From the NCBI RefSeq assembly GCF_031143425.1, contig NC_090444.1, positions 1,346,460,323 through 1,346,524,322 on the forward strand: a DNA stretch of 64,000 bases. Reading direction: 5' to 3'. Positions within the stretch are counted from its first letter, which is position 1. Every line of letters starts with the position of its first letter. Made by a program: the position numbers and the translations under genes. This DNA comes from Pleurodeles waltl. Taxonomy: Eukaryota; Chordata; Amphibia; Caudata; Salamandridae. The notes beneath the pieces were generated by a model. That model made no database searches. It was not told the DNA's origin and saw only the letters and a list, made by a program, of their open reading frames with translations. Shown here piece after piece: positions 1-12,055 of the stretch.

Positions 1-17
1 TCCTTCCTCTCCAACAG

Positions 18-466
18 AAAATATGGCACCTGACCAGCAAAAGGAACACACCACATGTTTCGAGAGATACATCTACATCAGGCATGTTGCACTGGCCTTC
101 AGGCGCATGGCTCGGCAGTACATTAAGGAGAAGGCAGATGGAACCTGTAAGTTGACACCTCATGGTCCACGAGCACAAGACAAGGCAGACACCAGCAAGG
201 AGGTAGCAGTGGACATTGGAGATGGATCTGTTGCTGTTCCTGGCAACTCATCTGCTCAGCCAGCTGTTCTACCACAGCCCATGCCCGAATTACTTGACAG
301 CCCACCAATTTTGAGCAACAGGTGCTGAAGGTTCTATCTGACTTAAAGCTTTGTGTTGCAGGATTGGAACACAAGGCGGATGTGCAGCAGTCTGTGGACA
401 GGATTGCAGACCAGATCTATGCCCCCTGTGACTTTTTGCCCTTCCCCTGTTTTTTGATATTGTAAT
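18..466 (+). pseudogene. Decayed 3'-terminal exon, unidentified (possibly transposon-derived)
   Basis: A pyrimidine-rich stretch ending in CAG (positions 1-17) looks like a splice acceptor. It is followed by an open frame from about position 20 that reads through an ATG at 23 and stops at 328. Near 300 the likely coding frame shifts: from about 310 a second frame gives a leucine/valine-rich, coiled-coil-like tail (FEQQVLKVLSDLK...) that ends at a TAA near 466. A Gln/Pro/Ser-rich linker followed by a short coiled coil resembles the C-terminal part of Myb-like proteins carried by vertebrate Harbinger transposons. This is a resemblance in style only. It could equally be an exon of an unrelated gene that starts left of the window. 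The frameshift argues that it is not functional. Confidence 0.3.
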
Positions 467-1869
467 TTTATAGAGTAGTATTATAGCATAATTTAGGATA
501 GGTTTTAGTGTAGGCATAGGTTAGTTTAGCTTTAGTAATTTTACATTTTGTGTGTGAATTGTTCTTAGTTGGGGACATGGGTGGGTACGTTATTTAGTGG
601 GTGGGGGTTGATGTATAGGATATGTGTTTTAAAAAAACAGTCATAACAAAATACAAAAATATATATTTGTTCAGCTTTCAATGTTTAGGTAGTTTGTGTG
701 TGGGTATAGCTTATATTGTTATTGTGTGAAAATGTGTATTAAGGGGTAAGGGGGGTTGATGTTTAACATGTCTGTTGATGTATATGTATAAAGTAGTATA
801 AGTTAAGGTTAGGTAGTTAAACATAGATCTTAACTTAAGGTAGTGTAGGTTAGTTAGGATAGGTTAGTTTGGTTTAGTTCAGATAAATAAGGTAGTGAAG
901 TCTAGCTAGTTTTAGGTTTGCTAAATTTGATATATACATAAAATAAAAACATTTTCTACATACATGACTGCTTCATGATTTTCTCTGTAGGAGTTGTCAG
1001 ATCTGCTTAGGTCGTGTTAAATTCCATGCAGTGTTTGTATACATGTGTAACTAGGTGACACACCTATGGAAAAGATGCTGTCAAGTTTGCCATGGAGTTA
1101 TTTAAGGGATCTTCAAACATGATTGTGCACTGTAAGTGGCACTCTTGCTGTGAATGAATACACAGTCCAAAACAGGTATTTACATACTGTTGCACTGTGT
1201 GTGTGAGTTATGCTGCATGTTTTGAAAGGAGGATTATGTAAAACCAATGTCACTAATCAAGGGTATTTTGGGTCACACACTGATGCCAGTCACTTACTCT
1301 CACACTCTTGCATCATTTTATTGTTACACCAGTGTGGTTTTCTGGTTAGTATCCATGGATATGCTCCCTACCTGCGCTGTGACTTAATTCGCCCTTCCCA
1401 TTGATTGAATGCTGCTTGTTGCACTTCATGCTTGTGACCTTGAGTAACTACTTGTTAATTTAGAAACACATAGGCTTCACATAAACTATTCCCCTCGGCC
1501 TGTGTAGATTTGTCCATGGCTCTATGACATACTTTTTCCTTTGGCTAGTAGGTAGTGTTTTTAGGGTCAGAACATCCACCATGCTACTCAGTCCCATCAT
1601 CAATAGACATACAACACACAGGTTGAAGTCAGTGCATTTATGTACATGTCTAAATATATAGCATCACAGTCGCAGTTATTTCAGCAACAACCTCAATAGT
1701 GTTTTAGAGCTATCGGTTGTCAAATCAGAGTTAATGGGGGATAGATGTCATGAGACATGTTGAGGAGAGGAGTATTCCAGTGAGGAAGAGATCCAAATTG
1801 CCATTAGAGAAGCGGGTGTCACATTTACATTCCACAAATGGATAAGAGCACCAGGTTGGCAATCACAAA
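467..1869. other. No gene recognised; AT-rich spacer
   Basis: AT-rich DNA with T/G-rich runs at 480-900 that repeat short TTAGTT/TAGGTTAG-type words. No coding frame or recognised repeat family was seen. It could be the 3' part of the transposon to which the upstream remnant belongs. Confidence 0.5.
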
Positions 1870-2780
1870 CTAGACCGTGCAAGATGACAAGGGTGATGGC
1901 ATGTTACTTAACACAGGTCGAATTGGAAACTGGCCAAGTGGCACAGACAAATGTTGCTGGGAAGTTCTCTGTCTGAAAGTGGGGAAATCCACTTCTTCCT
2001 CCTTTGATGTGTGGTGTGCCTCATTTGATGATCGTGATTTTTGTGCAGGAGGCATCTGAAGGACACAATCATCAGGGGCGGAAGATGTAGCTCTCCTGTC
2101 CCCAGCAGCATTTGCCTGTGCCAACAAGGAAGGCAACACAGTGCTGGGTGAGGGCCTGCTGCCATGTCAGCACAGCCACAATGTCACGGTGGAAGGTACC
2201 CATTGTTGTAATATAGGATCCTGCTTCTGCTCCATGGATTGTGTGATGTTGCGTATTGCACCCCCACCCACAGTTGGGTGGCAACCTCACTGGTGTCACA
2301 TTGGCAGGGCTGTGGTTGTTGCCTCTGCCTGATAACACCAGCGATGTCAGCCATGTACTATTCCAATCTCTGGAGTGGAATGCAGGTGGGTCTAATTGCA
2401 TCTGAGGTGTGCTTATTGGGACTAAGGCACCTAAGGACTCCTTCTAGAGTGCCCGCAATGGTCGCCATCCATGCTCACACCTCATCCGCTTGGTGTTGAA
2501 ATACAACCTGTGGGTCCTCGGAGTCTTGAGATGGCCTGGGACATGCAGATGGTGTAAGTTGGGTTGTAGGCGGTTCTTCTGGAGGCCCCTCCCTCTCCCA
2601 GAGAAGGTGAGACAGTGTAATCTAGGATTTTCTAGAAGGTGTCATTGTCTATGGGGGGCAGGATGTCATCGGCAACAGGTTGGTCTTCTGAACAGGCTGC
2701 TGGTCAGGAGGAGTTGTTTCTCCATCTGCAATAAAATGGATATATGCCAATGTTTCTCAATGCTAGATGTTGACTGTAGC
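1870..2780 (-). pseudogene. Decayed second exon of a Harbinger-type Myb-like accessory gene (inferred)
   Basis: On the minus strand the reading moves between frames but gives stretches of protein-like sequence. A Thr/Pro/Gln-rich linker (about 2560-2780) is followed by a helical segment (IAGTLEGVLRCLS, about 2440-2480) and a long tail that ends near 1870. The longest open piece is 109 codons (2072-2401). Linker plus helix is the usual C-terminal layout of Myb/SANT-like proteins encoded by Harbinger elements, and a Myb/SANT-like exon lies upstream on the same strand at 5811-6410. I infer that both belonged to one element. Several frameshifts and stops make this copy non-functional. The link between the exons is not proven. 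Confidence 0.35.
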
Positions 2781-2798
2781 TATCTGGCTGACATATAT

Positions 2799-3344
2799 GG
2801 GCATATTTACAAGTCCTGTGCACCACACTGGCAGTGTATAGTGCAGGCTCATATCTACAAGGCCACGCAAAGCCACTTTGTGTGGCTTTTCATGGCCTTG
2901 TAGATATGGTGTAAGGCAACACAGAGCAAGTTGCCGTGTTTCCTCACACTGCGCCAGAGAGGCGTACCATGAGCATTGCATTGGGTGTTGCCATGCAGCA
3001 CCCATGGGTTTTGACGCATTCCCAGATTAATAGGAATCTGTAAACCTGGGAATGCATCAAAACTGTGGACCCCCTCAGGGCAGACGCAATAGGTAGAAAT
3101 ATTTTAAGCATTCTGGAGCACACATAGAAAAAGGTAAATGCATTTCAGCATTGTTTTTATGCAGGAAGATACACCTTTCTGCAAAAAAACAATCCTGCTG
3201 AAAATGCAGACACCATTGCTCCATGGTGCAAGGGTGGCTGTGTTGGTGCTAAGCAGCAATTTGTGGCACATCGCATGTGGCACAGGGCAGCGCAGCAAGG
3301 TCACTTGTTGGGTTGCCCTGCACCACTGGCTTATAAATATACCA
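2799..3344. repeat. Non-autonomous inverted-repeat element (Harbinger-like MITE)
   Basis: The left end reads GGGCATATTTACAAG. The right end read in reverse complement is TGGTATATTTATAAG, a matching terminal inverted repeat of about 15 bp. Internal hairpins include an imperfect pair of about 26 bp with outer arms ATATCTACAAGGCC / GGCCTTGTAGATAT (about 2850-2905) and another formed by TTTTGACGCATTCCCAG and its near complement (about 3009-3063). No coding capacity. A related copy starts at 4907 and distant relatives at 42591 and 47702. No clear target duplication was found here. Confidence 0.6.
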
Positions 3345-3479
3345 GAGTATTTAAAGTGATTCACTTTCAACTCAACATTGATGTGTGGTACCTATGTGAC
3401 TTATATGTCTTGAGGGGAATTGGCAATGTATTTACCTTTCAGATGGCAGGTTCTGTGCATTGTTCACATGCCACTCTGT

Positions 3480-4906
3480 GACAAGGGTATTTCTTTGTGT
3501 AATAGTTTGCTGGTCTGCCCTACCAGTGCGTATATGTTGAGTTCAGGTACAGATCCAGCTTGGTGATTGGCACTTCTTTCAATGATGGCGATGTCTGACA
3601 CTTTTTCACGTATTCACAGCACTACTGTGCGCATTGCACAAACATTGTTCCTCCTCACCAGTGTACCTAGCACTCCCTGTGGCCCCTACTCAGGCCACAG
3701 CTCCTGTAAAAGTAAACAGTGTTGTTGATGTATTCAACTTGATCCTTTTGTCAGCCTACACTCTACATCATGGCAGTTTGCCTTGTTGTGCTATCTGGCA
3801 TGCATGTTGTACATTCATGTTGCCAAGGTGCATATTGGTCATCCATCCACTCTACTCTACACAGCTAGAAACCTGCTACACTGTAGGGATGTGTAAGTGC
3901 AGGTTCTTGCCATAGGTGTGCTATCTGTCTAAACAGTGGCCAGTGTGTGTGAAGTCTGGGGAGAAACAGTGAAACTAGGTAGCTAGCCACCCCATTTCAT
4001 CTTTGCCAGAGTTTAATATCTACTGAATATTACACATTGTTAGACTCATCACCATTCACTTGAATGTGTGTTTGACTCGGCTAGCAATCCTCATTTGGGC
4101 TCAGTGACTACACTTACTGTCACACACAGTTGGAAGCCTGCTCATACATTGACTCACATGTGACACCAAAGCCTGCATTTACAAGCACCATCACCAATTG
4201 CCTGACATGGCTGTGTGTTCCTGTGAGCCATGTATCTGGCTGGACACACACATGCTAGTATTTCTAGCTATGCATGACATATACCTACCCTGTTTAGCAC
4301 ACATCTTTATGCATACATCTCAGCCTCAAACCATTGCAGATTCCTGCTCATAGTTATGGAAACCTAGCTTCTCATTTCACTTCTAAATTCACTGTTTGTC
4401 ATCCTCCTGCTTTGACATATGTATTGTGTTATGATCTTTCTTCTTCCATCCCATTCCTCACACCTGCTATATCTTTCCCCTGGTGCACAATGCATGTTGA
4501 ATGTAGTACACCTATATATTTTTCTATGTCATTCCTTCCCAGCAGCAAAAGATGTGTGACAATGTCAAACACAGAGATGCATGTGTATAGATCAGGCTAC
4601 CTTGCAGTACACATGTCTCTTCTCAACTCTGTGCTATGCAATGTGCCCCCATTGAAACACAGTGACAGTTCAATGTGTTCATCTACACATACATTTAAGA
4701 GTAGTACCAGGGGACAACCTGTCTCACACTCCATCTATTGTTTTACAAAACAAACAGCTCATAATTTGAGCATCACTTGCTTAACCCCCATGATATCTTA
4801 TATACCAGGATTGAGGGTGTTGACTATCTTGGTAGACTACACCTGTGTGCTTACTCCCCACACATCATGGCATCTGTGTGCATTCTAGTTTAATACTAGG
4901 GACTAA
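3480..4906. other. No gene recognised; possible Harbinger internal sequence
   Basis: Unique-looking DNA rich in CACAT/CCTGCT words between two non-autonomous elements. A 184-codon open frame on the plus strand (4334-4888) has a Ser/Thr/Cys-rich composition and no domain I recognise. It is probably chance or internal transposon sequence. The stretch lies between the two proposed exons of the minus-strand Myb-like gene and may be intron of that element. Confidence 0.35.
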
Positions 4907-5525
4907 GGGACATATTTACAAACCACATGCACCACCAATGCAACACTTATGGTGACACACTAGCGGCGGAAATTGAGGGCCCGTATATATGAGGCCACAC
5001 AAATTTTATTTGCATGGCTTTGGATGGCCTCGTAGATATTGAGTAAGGCAAGGCATTGAAAAACGGCTGTGTTGCCATCAGGGAGTCATTCCATGTGCTT
5101 TGTTGTGGGTTTTACAACACAGTACCACAGCTATTTACTCGTCCACAGATTTCCAAAACAGGTAAACTTAGACATGCGTACAAACAGATATGCCTTACCA
5201 GAGCAGGCATACCAAGAAAAAATTACTTTCTTTCTCCTCCTTTTTACCTCTTTCCACGTGTGCCGCATTTTGCTGCACAGATGGGAAGAGGTAAATGCCT
5301 CCATGGATTGATATTGTGCAGGCAGATGTGCCTTCCTGCACAAAGACAATCCTGCATGCAATGCAAACACCCTTGCAACACGCTGCACGTGTGCCAGGCT
5401 TGACTCTAGGCAGCCATTAGGGCACAAGCATGGAGATAGAAACAGGAATGTTCAATTTTTCATACCTATATAGCATTTGTGCCTTTTACCTGTGGTACAA
5501 GGCAGCAGAGCCGCCCAGATTTAGG
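4907..5525. repeat. Non-autonomous inverted-repeat element, related to the copy at 2799
   Basis: It starts with GGGACATATTTACAAACC directly after TAA, a PIF/Harbinger-type insertion triplet. It shares the internal order of the 2799-3344 element: a hairpin around GGCCACACAAATTTT..., then the CCTGCACAAAGACAATCCTGC segment, then a GGTACAAGGCAGCAGAGC segment. The right end is unclear and the boundary is approximate. Confidence 0.45.
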
Positions 5526-5810
5526 TGCACGACCCCATGGGAAACCCACTCACCTCATGGTGCAAGGGGTCATACTTTATCCAAGTCTGGGTGGTCAGGG
5601 TTCCTATGTCATGCCATGTTGTGGTATTTCAGTCCAGCTGGTTTGCTTGGTTTTGTGGGACGTGCAGTCCTGGACACTGATGTTATATATTGCACAAAAA
5701 TTAACCAACGGTGAAACTGGACTGGTGCATCACATAACACATGGACTGAACACACATGACAGCTGTGGATGGGCTGTGCAACATGTGTGTGTTTTTCTTA
5801 AGTTACATTT

Positions 5811-6410
5811 CTATGATGTGTGACTGGGCATGTGGCCATTTTCATGCCTTTCACTTAGCGCTGTGAATCCCAGAAAGGTAGCATGCTGCGCTGCAGAACC
5901 TGACATATTTTGTGCAATTGTCCCTTGTTGCCACTTACCTTGTATGTCTTGTTGGTACTTATGGGTTGCACTGCCATGTCCTTTCACTCCTGCCACCAGC
6001 TCGACAGGAATGACTGATGCCACCTGCTCCTCTAAGGAAGGCAGCTCCTCCTGGACCTCAGGTCCCCCTTCTCCGGTGTGCATGGCTGCCTTCAAGTTGC
6101 TGGCCAGTTTTTCTTTGGTCCTGCTCTTGTAGTTGTGCCAGTACTTCTTGCAATCTGTCACTGTTGTCTTGATTTGCCCTACACTGTTGATTTTATCCAC
6201 TATGGTCTTCCATATGGCCTCTTTCTTCCCTGATGGCATTTTTGAGGTGACAAAGAGTTGATGTTTGTGCTTGGTCACCTCTATTACTAGTGTTTGGTTC
6301 TCCTGCTCACTGAAATTCATCTTTCTCTTCCCCTGGGGGTCTGCCTGGACATCCTGGCTGGTGCTAGGGTTGCTGGAGTTGTTACCGTGGCTGCTGCGCC
6401 ATAATTTCAT
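5811..6410 (-). CDS. Myb/SANT-like DNA-binding protein of a Harbinger-type transposon (199 aa)
   Basis: An uninterrupted 199-codon minus-strand frame. After a Ser/Asn/Gln-rich N terminus, residues about 30-105 form a Myb/SANT-like DNA-binding domain of the regulatory Myb_DNA-bind_5 type: a KMNFSEQENQTLV helix, then GKKEAIWKTIVDKIN with the conserved Trp, then CKKYWHNYKSRTKEKL with a second Trp. The rest is an acidic Glu/Pro-rich linker. In PIF/Harbinger elements this kind of protein accompanies the DDE transposase, binds the terminal repeats and helps bring the transposase into the nucleus. No transposase gene is visible nearby, so the element is incomplete or rearranged. The true protein probably splices to a downstream exon, so the last residues may be intron read-through. 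An open frame among heavily mutated neighbours suggests a fairly young copy, or host use. Confidence 0.6.
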   Translation of the reverse strand: MKLWRSSHGNNSSNPSTSQDVQADPQGKRKMNFSEQENQTLVIEVTKHKHQLFVTSKMPSGKKEAIWKTIVDKINSVGQIKTTVTDCKKYWHNYKSRTKEKLASNLKAAMHTGEGGPEVQEELPSLEEQVASVIPVELVAGVKGHGSATHKYQQDIQGKWQQGTIAQNMSGSAAQHATFLGFTALSERHENGHMPSHTS

Positions 6411-6499
6411 TTGTTTGAATGGGGAAAACTTTTTCTTGCAATGCGTCTCTTTTTGTAGGATTTCTGATGTATTCCACTCTCAAAAGTGATTCAAGGCTG

Positions 6500-8690
6500 A
6501 TTTGTGTTGCTCTACATGCCGAAAATTAGCCCTGTTTCACTTTTTCAGCACAAGTTTCAGACTTCTTTACAACATGACACCCGCAGATGTGTCACTTTTT
6601 GTGATGTAGCGTGGACCTTATGCCATGGTGTGCCATGTTGTTAATACAACGCATCCATGGTGTAAGAAACTGTTGTACTGAAGCACAAGTTATTTTGATG
6701 CATCGCTGGCGCAACGCAGCAATGTGTATCTTCTTGCCCCTAAGTACAAAAACGCAGCTGTGCCATTGCATCTCAATCCTAATATGCAGGCCGTGGGACC
6801 TTCACATATTTTGCCCTCCAACAAATCAGAATTTGAAATCAGGCCTCACTGGTATAGTAGTTTTCAGCACCTTGCATCAATAGTTCTGCTAGTGTTTGTG
6901 TGTAAATTCTTTATTGATTCAGTTAATTAAAATTGTTATACTATATACATAAGACACAGTATACATTTCAATTATTGTTATCATTCTTGCACACTTTCAG
7001 ATTTGTAATGCTTTCACTTTCTTGTGACATTTATATATTGTCCAAACCGTGCAAGTTCTGTTATATCTCAAGTAGTGAAACATAGTGCTAAAGCATTTCT
7101 ACAGGTTGTGATTCCTGTTTTTCAAAAACATTGTCTGAAGTAAGATGTGGCGTGCAGATACAAACTCAGGGCAGCAGCAAAGCAGGTGTGTAATTGAGAC
7201 TTTTCCATAATTACAGAACCTAAGGCCTGTATTCAGTGTTGGTTGGTCTTGAGATTGTGCAGGTGTGTGATTTACAATCTCTCCTCTGATGGATATGTTT
7301 AAGTTGATTGAGACGCTGGGGGAGTTACCAATATTAAAACAATTCCATTTTTGTGGAGCCCATTTGGCCACACAACAAGGACCAGGAATCGGTGACTGAA
7401 GTTAAGAAATTCTATTGCCAGTCCACAATCAGTCCAATATAGATGCATGTCAAGAGAATAAGAAGAAGATACAAGATTACAACTGGCAAGTTGAAGTATC
7501 ACAATTGATTCAGTCTCAATAGATTAAGAAACAAAGCAACAACAGTTACTTCAATCCAGAAACTGAGAGTTAGAAATAGGAGTTTCAGAAAGAAACTTGT
7601 GTTCTCTCTTATAAATATGAAATTATTCTATAATCATCTAATCAGAGTTTAAGAAACTGGGATAGTTTGAATAAAGTCTTAGGGAAATTTAGATATGCGA
7701 GAAGGTGTCAGCATGGTGAAAGCTTCGAAATAAGTCTTTCAGAAAAGTAATGTGTTTAGCATAAAGTTCACACTTGCAAGAATGATGGAAGCTGAGAGGT
7801 CTGTACCCCTCAAATCTAAGGGAGTATGCTCTAACTTCTGACAGAGTGAACATTAATTAACTCTTCAATAACAATTGTATCTCTTCCCCCAACCAAGAAT
7901 CTATCTTTTTTCTTCTCCTGGTGTAAATGTGAAAAATCACTTGAATTTCCCAACCAACAGAACTTACTACAATCTAGAACATCCCTCATTCCTGATTCAT
8001 AATGAATAGGAGGCTTCAGTTGCTCAGTAGGTCGTAAGGTCTCTTGCCAAGAATTTTCTTCTCAGGCCTTGCTGTCAATTAATTAATAGATCACAACAAT
8101 ACTGCTTTCTATAACTAACAAAACCTTGAGAACGCACTTGCAAAAGAAAGAACAAGCTAACCAGGCAAAATATATTTCAGAATTAAGGCCTTTAGTCATG
8201 CTAAGTTTAACTAAACATTTCATGTGCATCTTGGATATATGACTATACATGCACGCATAAAACTTTCAAAATAAATGAAAAACATGAATAAGAAAATGCA
8301 TGTTTACTTATAAAATGTAAATAGAATGCATGAATAATGAATACATTTAAGCTTTTTCAAATGAACATTAATGCACACGTTTATAAACGTTTCTCAGTAG
8401 TTACATTTCATTAATGCGTTTATATATTCACACATGTTAATAATATTAAGACACACAGTAAATATAGTGTCAAAAATAAATGTGTATTTGTGCAGTGATG
8501 ATGTGTAAAGACAAGACCATAAACCATGCATGCAGGATGTTTATTCTGCAAGCCCTGCTCAGAGCCTTGGCTAAAGAAGGATGCTTTTGGTGAGTTTTGT
8601 AAGATTTGAGAATGTATTTCAAAATGTGCTTTTTCGTGTATTTTGGTTTAACCCACATCCCTTGATATAAGTAGCACTTGCTTTTTTAAT
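6500..8690. other. No gene recognised; one possible MITE fragment, then AT-rich DNA
   Basis: Between 6500 and 6890, GCGCAACGCAGCAATG-like words resemble the Harbinger-like MITE interiors seen elsewhere, so a degraded copy is possible. From 6890 to 8690 the sequence is AT-rich and shows no coding frame or repeat that I recognise. Confidence 0.4.
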
Positions 8691-10200
8691 AGAGCTTTTA
8701 AGGTTGAATAGGAGCTTAAGCTAGAGTAGTCCACAGGAGCTAATTTTAGGTCTTTGATGGCAGTTTTCAAATAGATTGATGATGGATTTGTTTGGGGGTT
8801 TAAATTGTTTGCATCTCTGACTACAATGTGTCTGGTTTTGCATTTAAAACTTGATAACAGTACTTAATACAAGATGATTCACGCTCCAGAGTCCGTCTAA
8901 GAAGAACAAATTCTAATCAAATCTGCGCTTATAAGTTGTATTGTGGTAGGGAAAAAATACACATGTATGTAATTCCTTGTAGACTATCAAACAGCTGTAC
9001 TAGTTTTGAAGGAAAAAATTGGTGGTTATTATTGGAATTAGCTTTGCCTTAGTTACTCTCTCTGTATTGCCTTTGCAGATGGACTGTACAGATGAGAATC
9101 GAGTTTGCAAAAAGCAAACATCAGTTGCTGGCATTTTACTTTATGCTGCCTGCTTGGGTGTGCCTGTACTAGTTAGCCATACTCCCAGATACTGGTAGGA
9201 TGGGGTGTACTCAATCTTTAGATGTCCTAAATGCCAGTGCTGACTTGGTTTATTTTTTACTTTTCCAAAATACCATCACTTTGTTTTTTTCAGCATTCAT
9301 TTTCATCTTATTTAATGAGTTAAACTTATGGAGTGTATCCAGAGAATGTTGTAATAAATTTTCGTATAAACAAGTAGTACCAAATCGTCTGCATGCAATA
9401 TTAGCTGAATTGTTCGCAAGCCGAGCCTCAAAAAAAGAATTGGCTTTTGATATAGCACTCCCAAGGTCTGCAGTTTAAAGGTTGAATAGGAGCTGTGCCA
9501 AAACGTAACCTTGTTTTAGTCTTTGGTTTATTCAATACTTTCTGGCCCACCCTAGTTCAACCTGAACCCATGTCTCAGAGTATAGAAAAACTATTGCATT
9601 GAGCAGTCTCCGTGAGATGCCCCAACAGGATGACTTAGACCATAAATGACTCCAATCCACTCTGTCGAAGGCTGCTGAGTAACCCACAAAGATGGTCTCA
9701 CAGGCCGGGAGTGCAGTGGGCCTTATAAGATATGGTTACAGTAGTATCAACTTTTTGCCTAAACTCTGTCTGATCCAAAGGTATTAATTTGTCCTCCTCA
9801 GCCTATTCTTGTAGTTCACTTAACAAGACATTAGCATAAAGCTTTGCTTCTATGGCCATTAGTGCTATAAAATGATAATTGGCAAGATCTTTGTTATTGT
9901 CTTTTGTATATCAGATGCAAAATGGACCTATTGCAAGAACTCAAGACTTGAGCATTCATGAATGGTGAAACCTAGATGGTAGTAAACCACTGTGCCCAAA
10001 ACTTGAGGTATGCTTTAAATAATGAGCCTGGGAGGCCATTTGGCCAAGCGCTCCATCTTCTCTGATTAGTTGTAGATCCCTCTTGAGTTTGTTAATATCA
10101 ATGGTTGGTTCTTCGGCCAAAATTTGAAATGGTGTGTTCTTGTTGGGCTTACTCTGCCTTGAGTTTATTTTGTAAATATAGAGGCCCTGTATAGGCATGA
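8690..10200 (-). pseudogene. Decayed reverse transcriptase of a non-LTR retrotransposon (LINE-X)
   Basis: Read on the minus strand from 10200 downward, with frame changes, the sequence gives recognisable reverse transcriptase blocks. They are an upstream linker (9956-10198), ANYHFIALMAIEAKLYAN and KLIPLDQTEF (about 9780-9880), then AAFDRVDWSHLW (about 9640-9675). Further on, about 9200-9330, comes the post-catalytic FNSLNKMKMNAEKNKVMVF block. The YADD catalytic segment is lost or unreadable, and many stops and frameshifts show it is dead. The style (AAFDRVDW..LW..L) differs from the L1 copies in this window and resembles the copy at 54850-55925. I did not assign a clade; I/R1-like is a guess. 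Confidence 0.6.
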
Positions 10201-10382
10201 CCCACTGGGGTTCAGTGACTCCATTCCCTCACTTAGTTGGCTTATTTAAAGTAATGAGATTGCCCCAGAAATAACCTGGTTATGTGGGCCCAGTAGGGTA
10301 TAAAGGTATAACCAGTGATCTTCAATGTATTTCATCTTTTTCACCCACACCATTGTCTGGTTGTTCCTTTTTGCTTATCTTA

Positions 10383-10959
10383 GTGCCTCATTACAAATTT
10401 GGCATTCCATGGACTGCCAAACTTGATGTGGTGGTGGGACCGCTGCACTCCTGGTGGTCCAACAGCTAGATTATGATCCTGGCAGTCAGACTGCATAGAG
10501 AGCCACCACTGCCAGGATCATGGATCCTGAAGGGTTGGCAGCAGCTGAAGTCATGGTCGGCTTTGGCGGTGCCAAGTTTGGGACAACTGCACTTTCTGCC
10601 AGCCTTTCCATATCATCGTCCCGCCATGAAATGTGGCAGAAAGCCAACGCTGGGGGCTATGGGGTGACCCCCGGTACTGCCCATGACCATGTTGTGGGCA
10701 GTTCAGGACCCCCCTTCCAGCACCCTCGGAATGTACATTGTCTGCTATTTCTGAGGGTGCTGGTTTGCAAAGGCATTGGCCTCGGCTCCACTGTTTCCAC
10801 CAGCCTGGCTGGCAAAAACATCTAATACAACGTTTCCACTGACCAGCCCAGTGGAAACATCAAAATAAGACAGGGGTGAGGCCATCAGCTTGATGGGAGC
10901 CTCAGCCCCACCATATTGGCGATCTCAGCAACAATGCTGTTGAGATCATAATGAGGCCC
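10383..10959. repeat. Old multi-hairpin inverted-repeat element
   Basis: The terminal repeats are GTGCCTCATTAC (left) and, in reverse complement at the right end, GGGCCTCATTAT. TTA lies before the element and TAA after it. The 577-bp interior is a chain of hairpins: ATGATCCTGGCAGT pairs with its complement (about 10475-10524), CTTTCTGCCA with TGGCAGAAAG (about 10590-10645), CCAGCACCCTC with GAGGGTGCTGG (about 10718-10764), GTTTCCACT with AGTGGAAAC (about 10835-10860), and GATCTCA with TGAGATC (10921-10947). It has the architecture and size of the GC-rich elements at 17692 and 43326 but is more diverged. Confidence 0.6.
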
Positions 10960-11482
10960 TAAGTCTGAGTTCTACAGCTTTGTTAGATCAATCTCAATCA
11001 AAGTGACTAACTGTTTACCTTAATTCTGTTTTACATTTCCTTATATCTGAATTATACAAGGTGTTCACTTTTTTACCATATTGGCTGCAAGCAATAAGTT
11101 GATGTTTTATGTTCTTTTCTTAAACATGTGTAGGGAGGTTATAGTATCAAACCATTTTTGTACAGATGATTTACCATCCTTTAGATACTCCAGTAAATTA
11201 CGTTCAGTGGCCTCTTTTTGCCACTAAACTTGCAGATAATGTGATTGAGTGTTCCATTTTATCATCTTAACTGTTATGATTAGCTCAGTTCAGCTGGTTA
11301 CTCTCCATATTTTAATTTCGTTTGCTGCTTGATGAGTCAGCAGGAAGCTAGAGATCAGCAGCAGGTAATCACTCTCAGTGGCTTATGTACAAGCCCCTTG
11401 CGGCGCTGTAGCATCCCTTTTTAATGACACTGCGGCGGCGCAAGCAGTTCCCTACACTGTGCCACATGTTTTAAAAAAAAAA
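10960..11482. other. No gene recognised
   Basis: Ordinary AT-rich spacer up to about 11370, then a GC-richer stretch (11378-11470) containing GTGGC/GGCGGCGCAAGC words that may be a scrap of a non-autonomous element next to the 3' end of the minus-strand L1. Confidence 0.4.
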
Positions 11483-12055
11483 TGTTTTAATTGTTTTATT
11501 GCTTACATAGAAACAACTGCAACAAACAGCCTGAGGTACAATCAATGGTTACAGGTTAATTGTCGACACACAGTACAGTTCCATGCAAACTGCATAAGTT
11601 TCAATATGCCATCTAAGTCCCATTAGTAGGCCCACAATGAGAGATATTGTTATTGGTTAAGGGCATGGTTTAAGAGTAAAGTACTACACGGATTAGTATT
11701 TACCAGACTCAGCCTGTAGTTGGCCCTCAGGCACCGTATTCTGGTTAAGGGTGCTTTGGCAAGAACTAACGTGTTATGTTACCCACGCTTTTATTTATCC
11801 CACTGTCTGTGATGTTGTGGTAGTTAACTTAGTTATGGGCGAAATAGATCTGTTCTGAGTGTAAAGATAAGAGCAGAAGGGGCCCAATATGTCCCTGGGT
11901 CGGGAGCTAGGTGGTAACAGTTCCCCATATTCGTCTTATTGTTCTTGGCAGTATGTAACATCTTGCACCCAGGCAACAACAGTATGGGATGGATGCCTAC
12001 CCCAGTGTATGGCTACTCTCCTTTTTGCTAACAGGTGTAGCATGGCTCTGAGGCG

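Noticed and set aside
4334..4888. 184-codon plus-strand open frame
   Set aside because: No domain, odd Ser/Thr/Cys-rich composition, no splice context. Likely chance or non-coding transposon interior.
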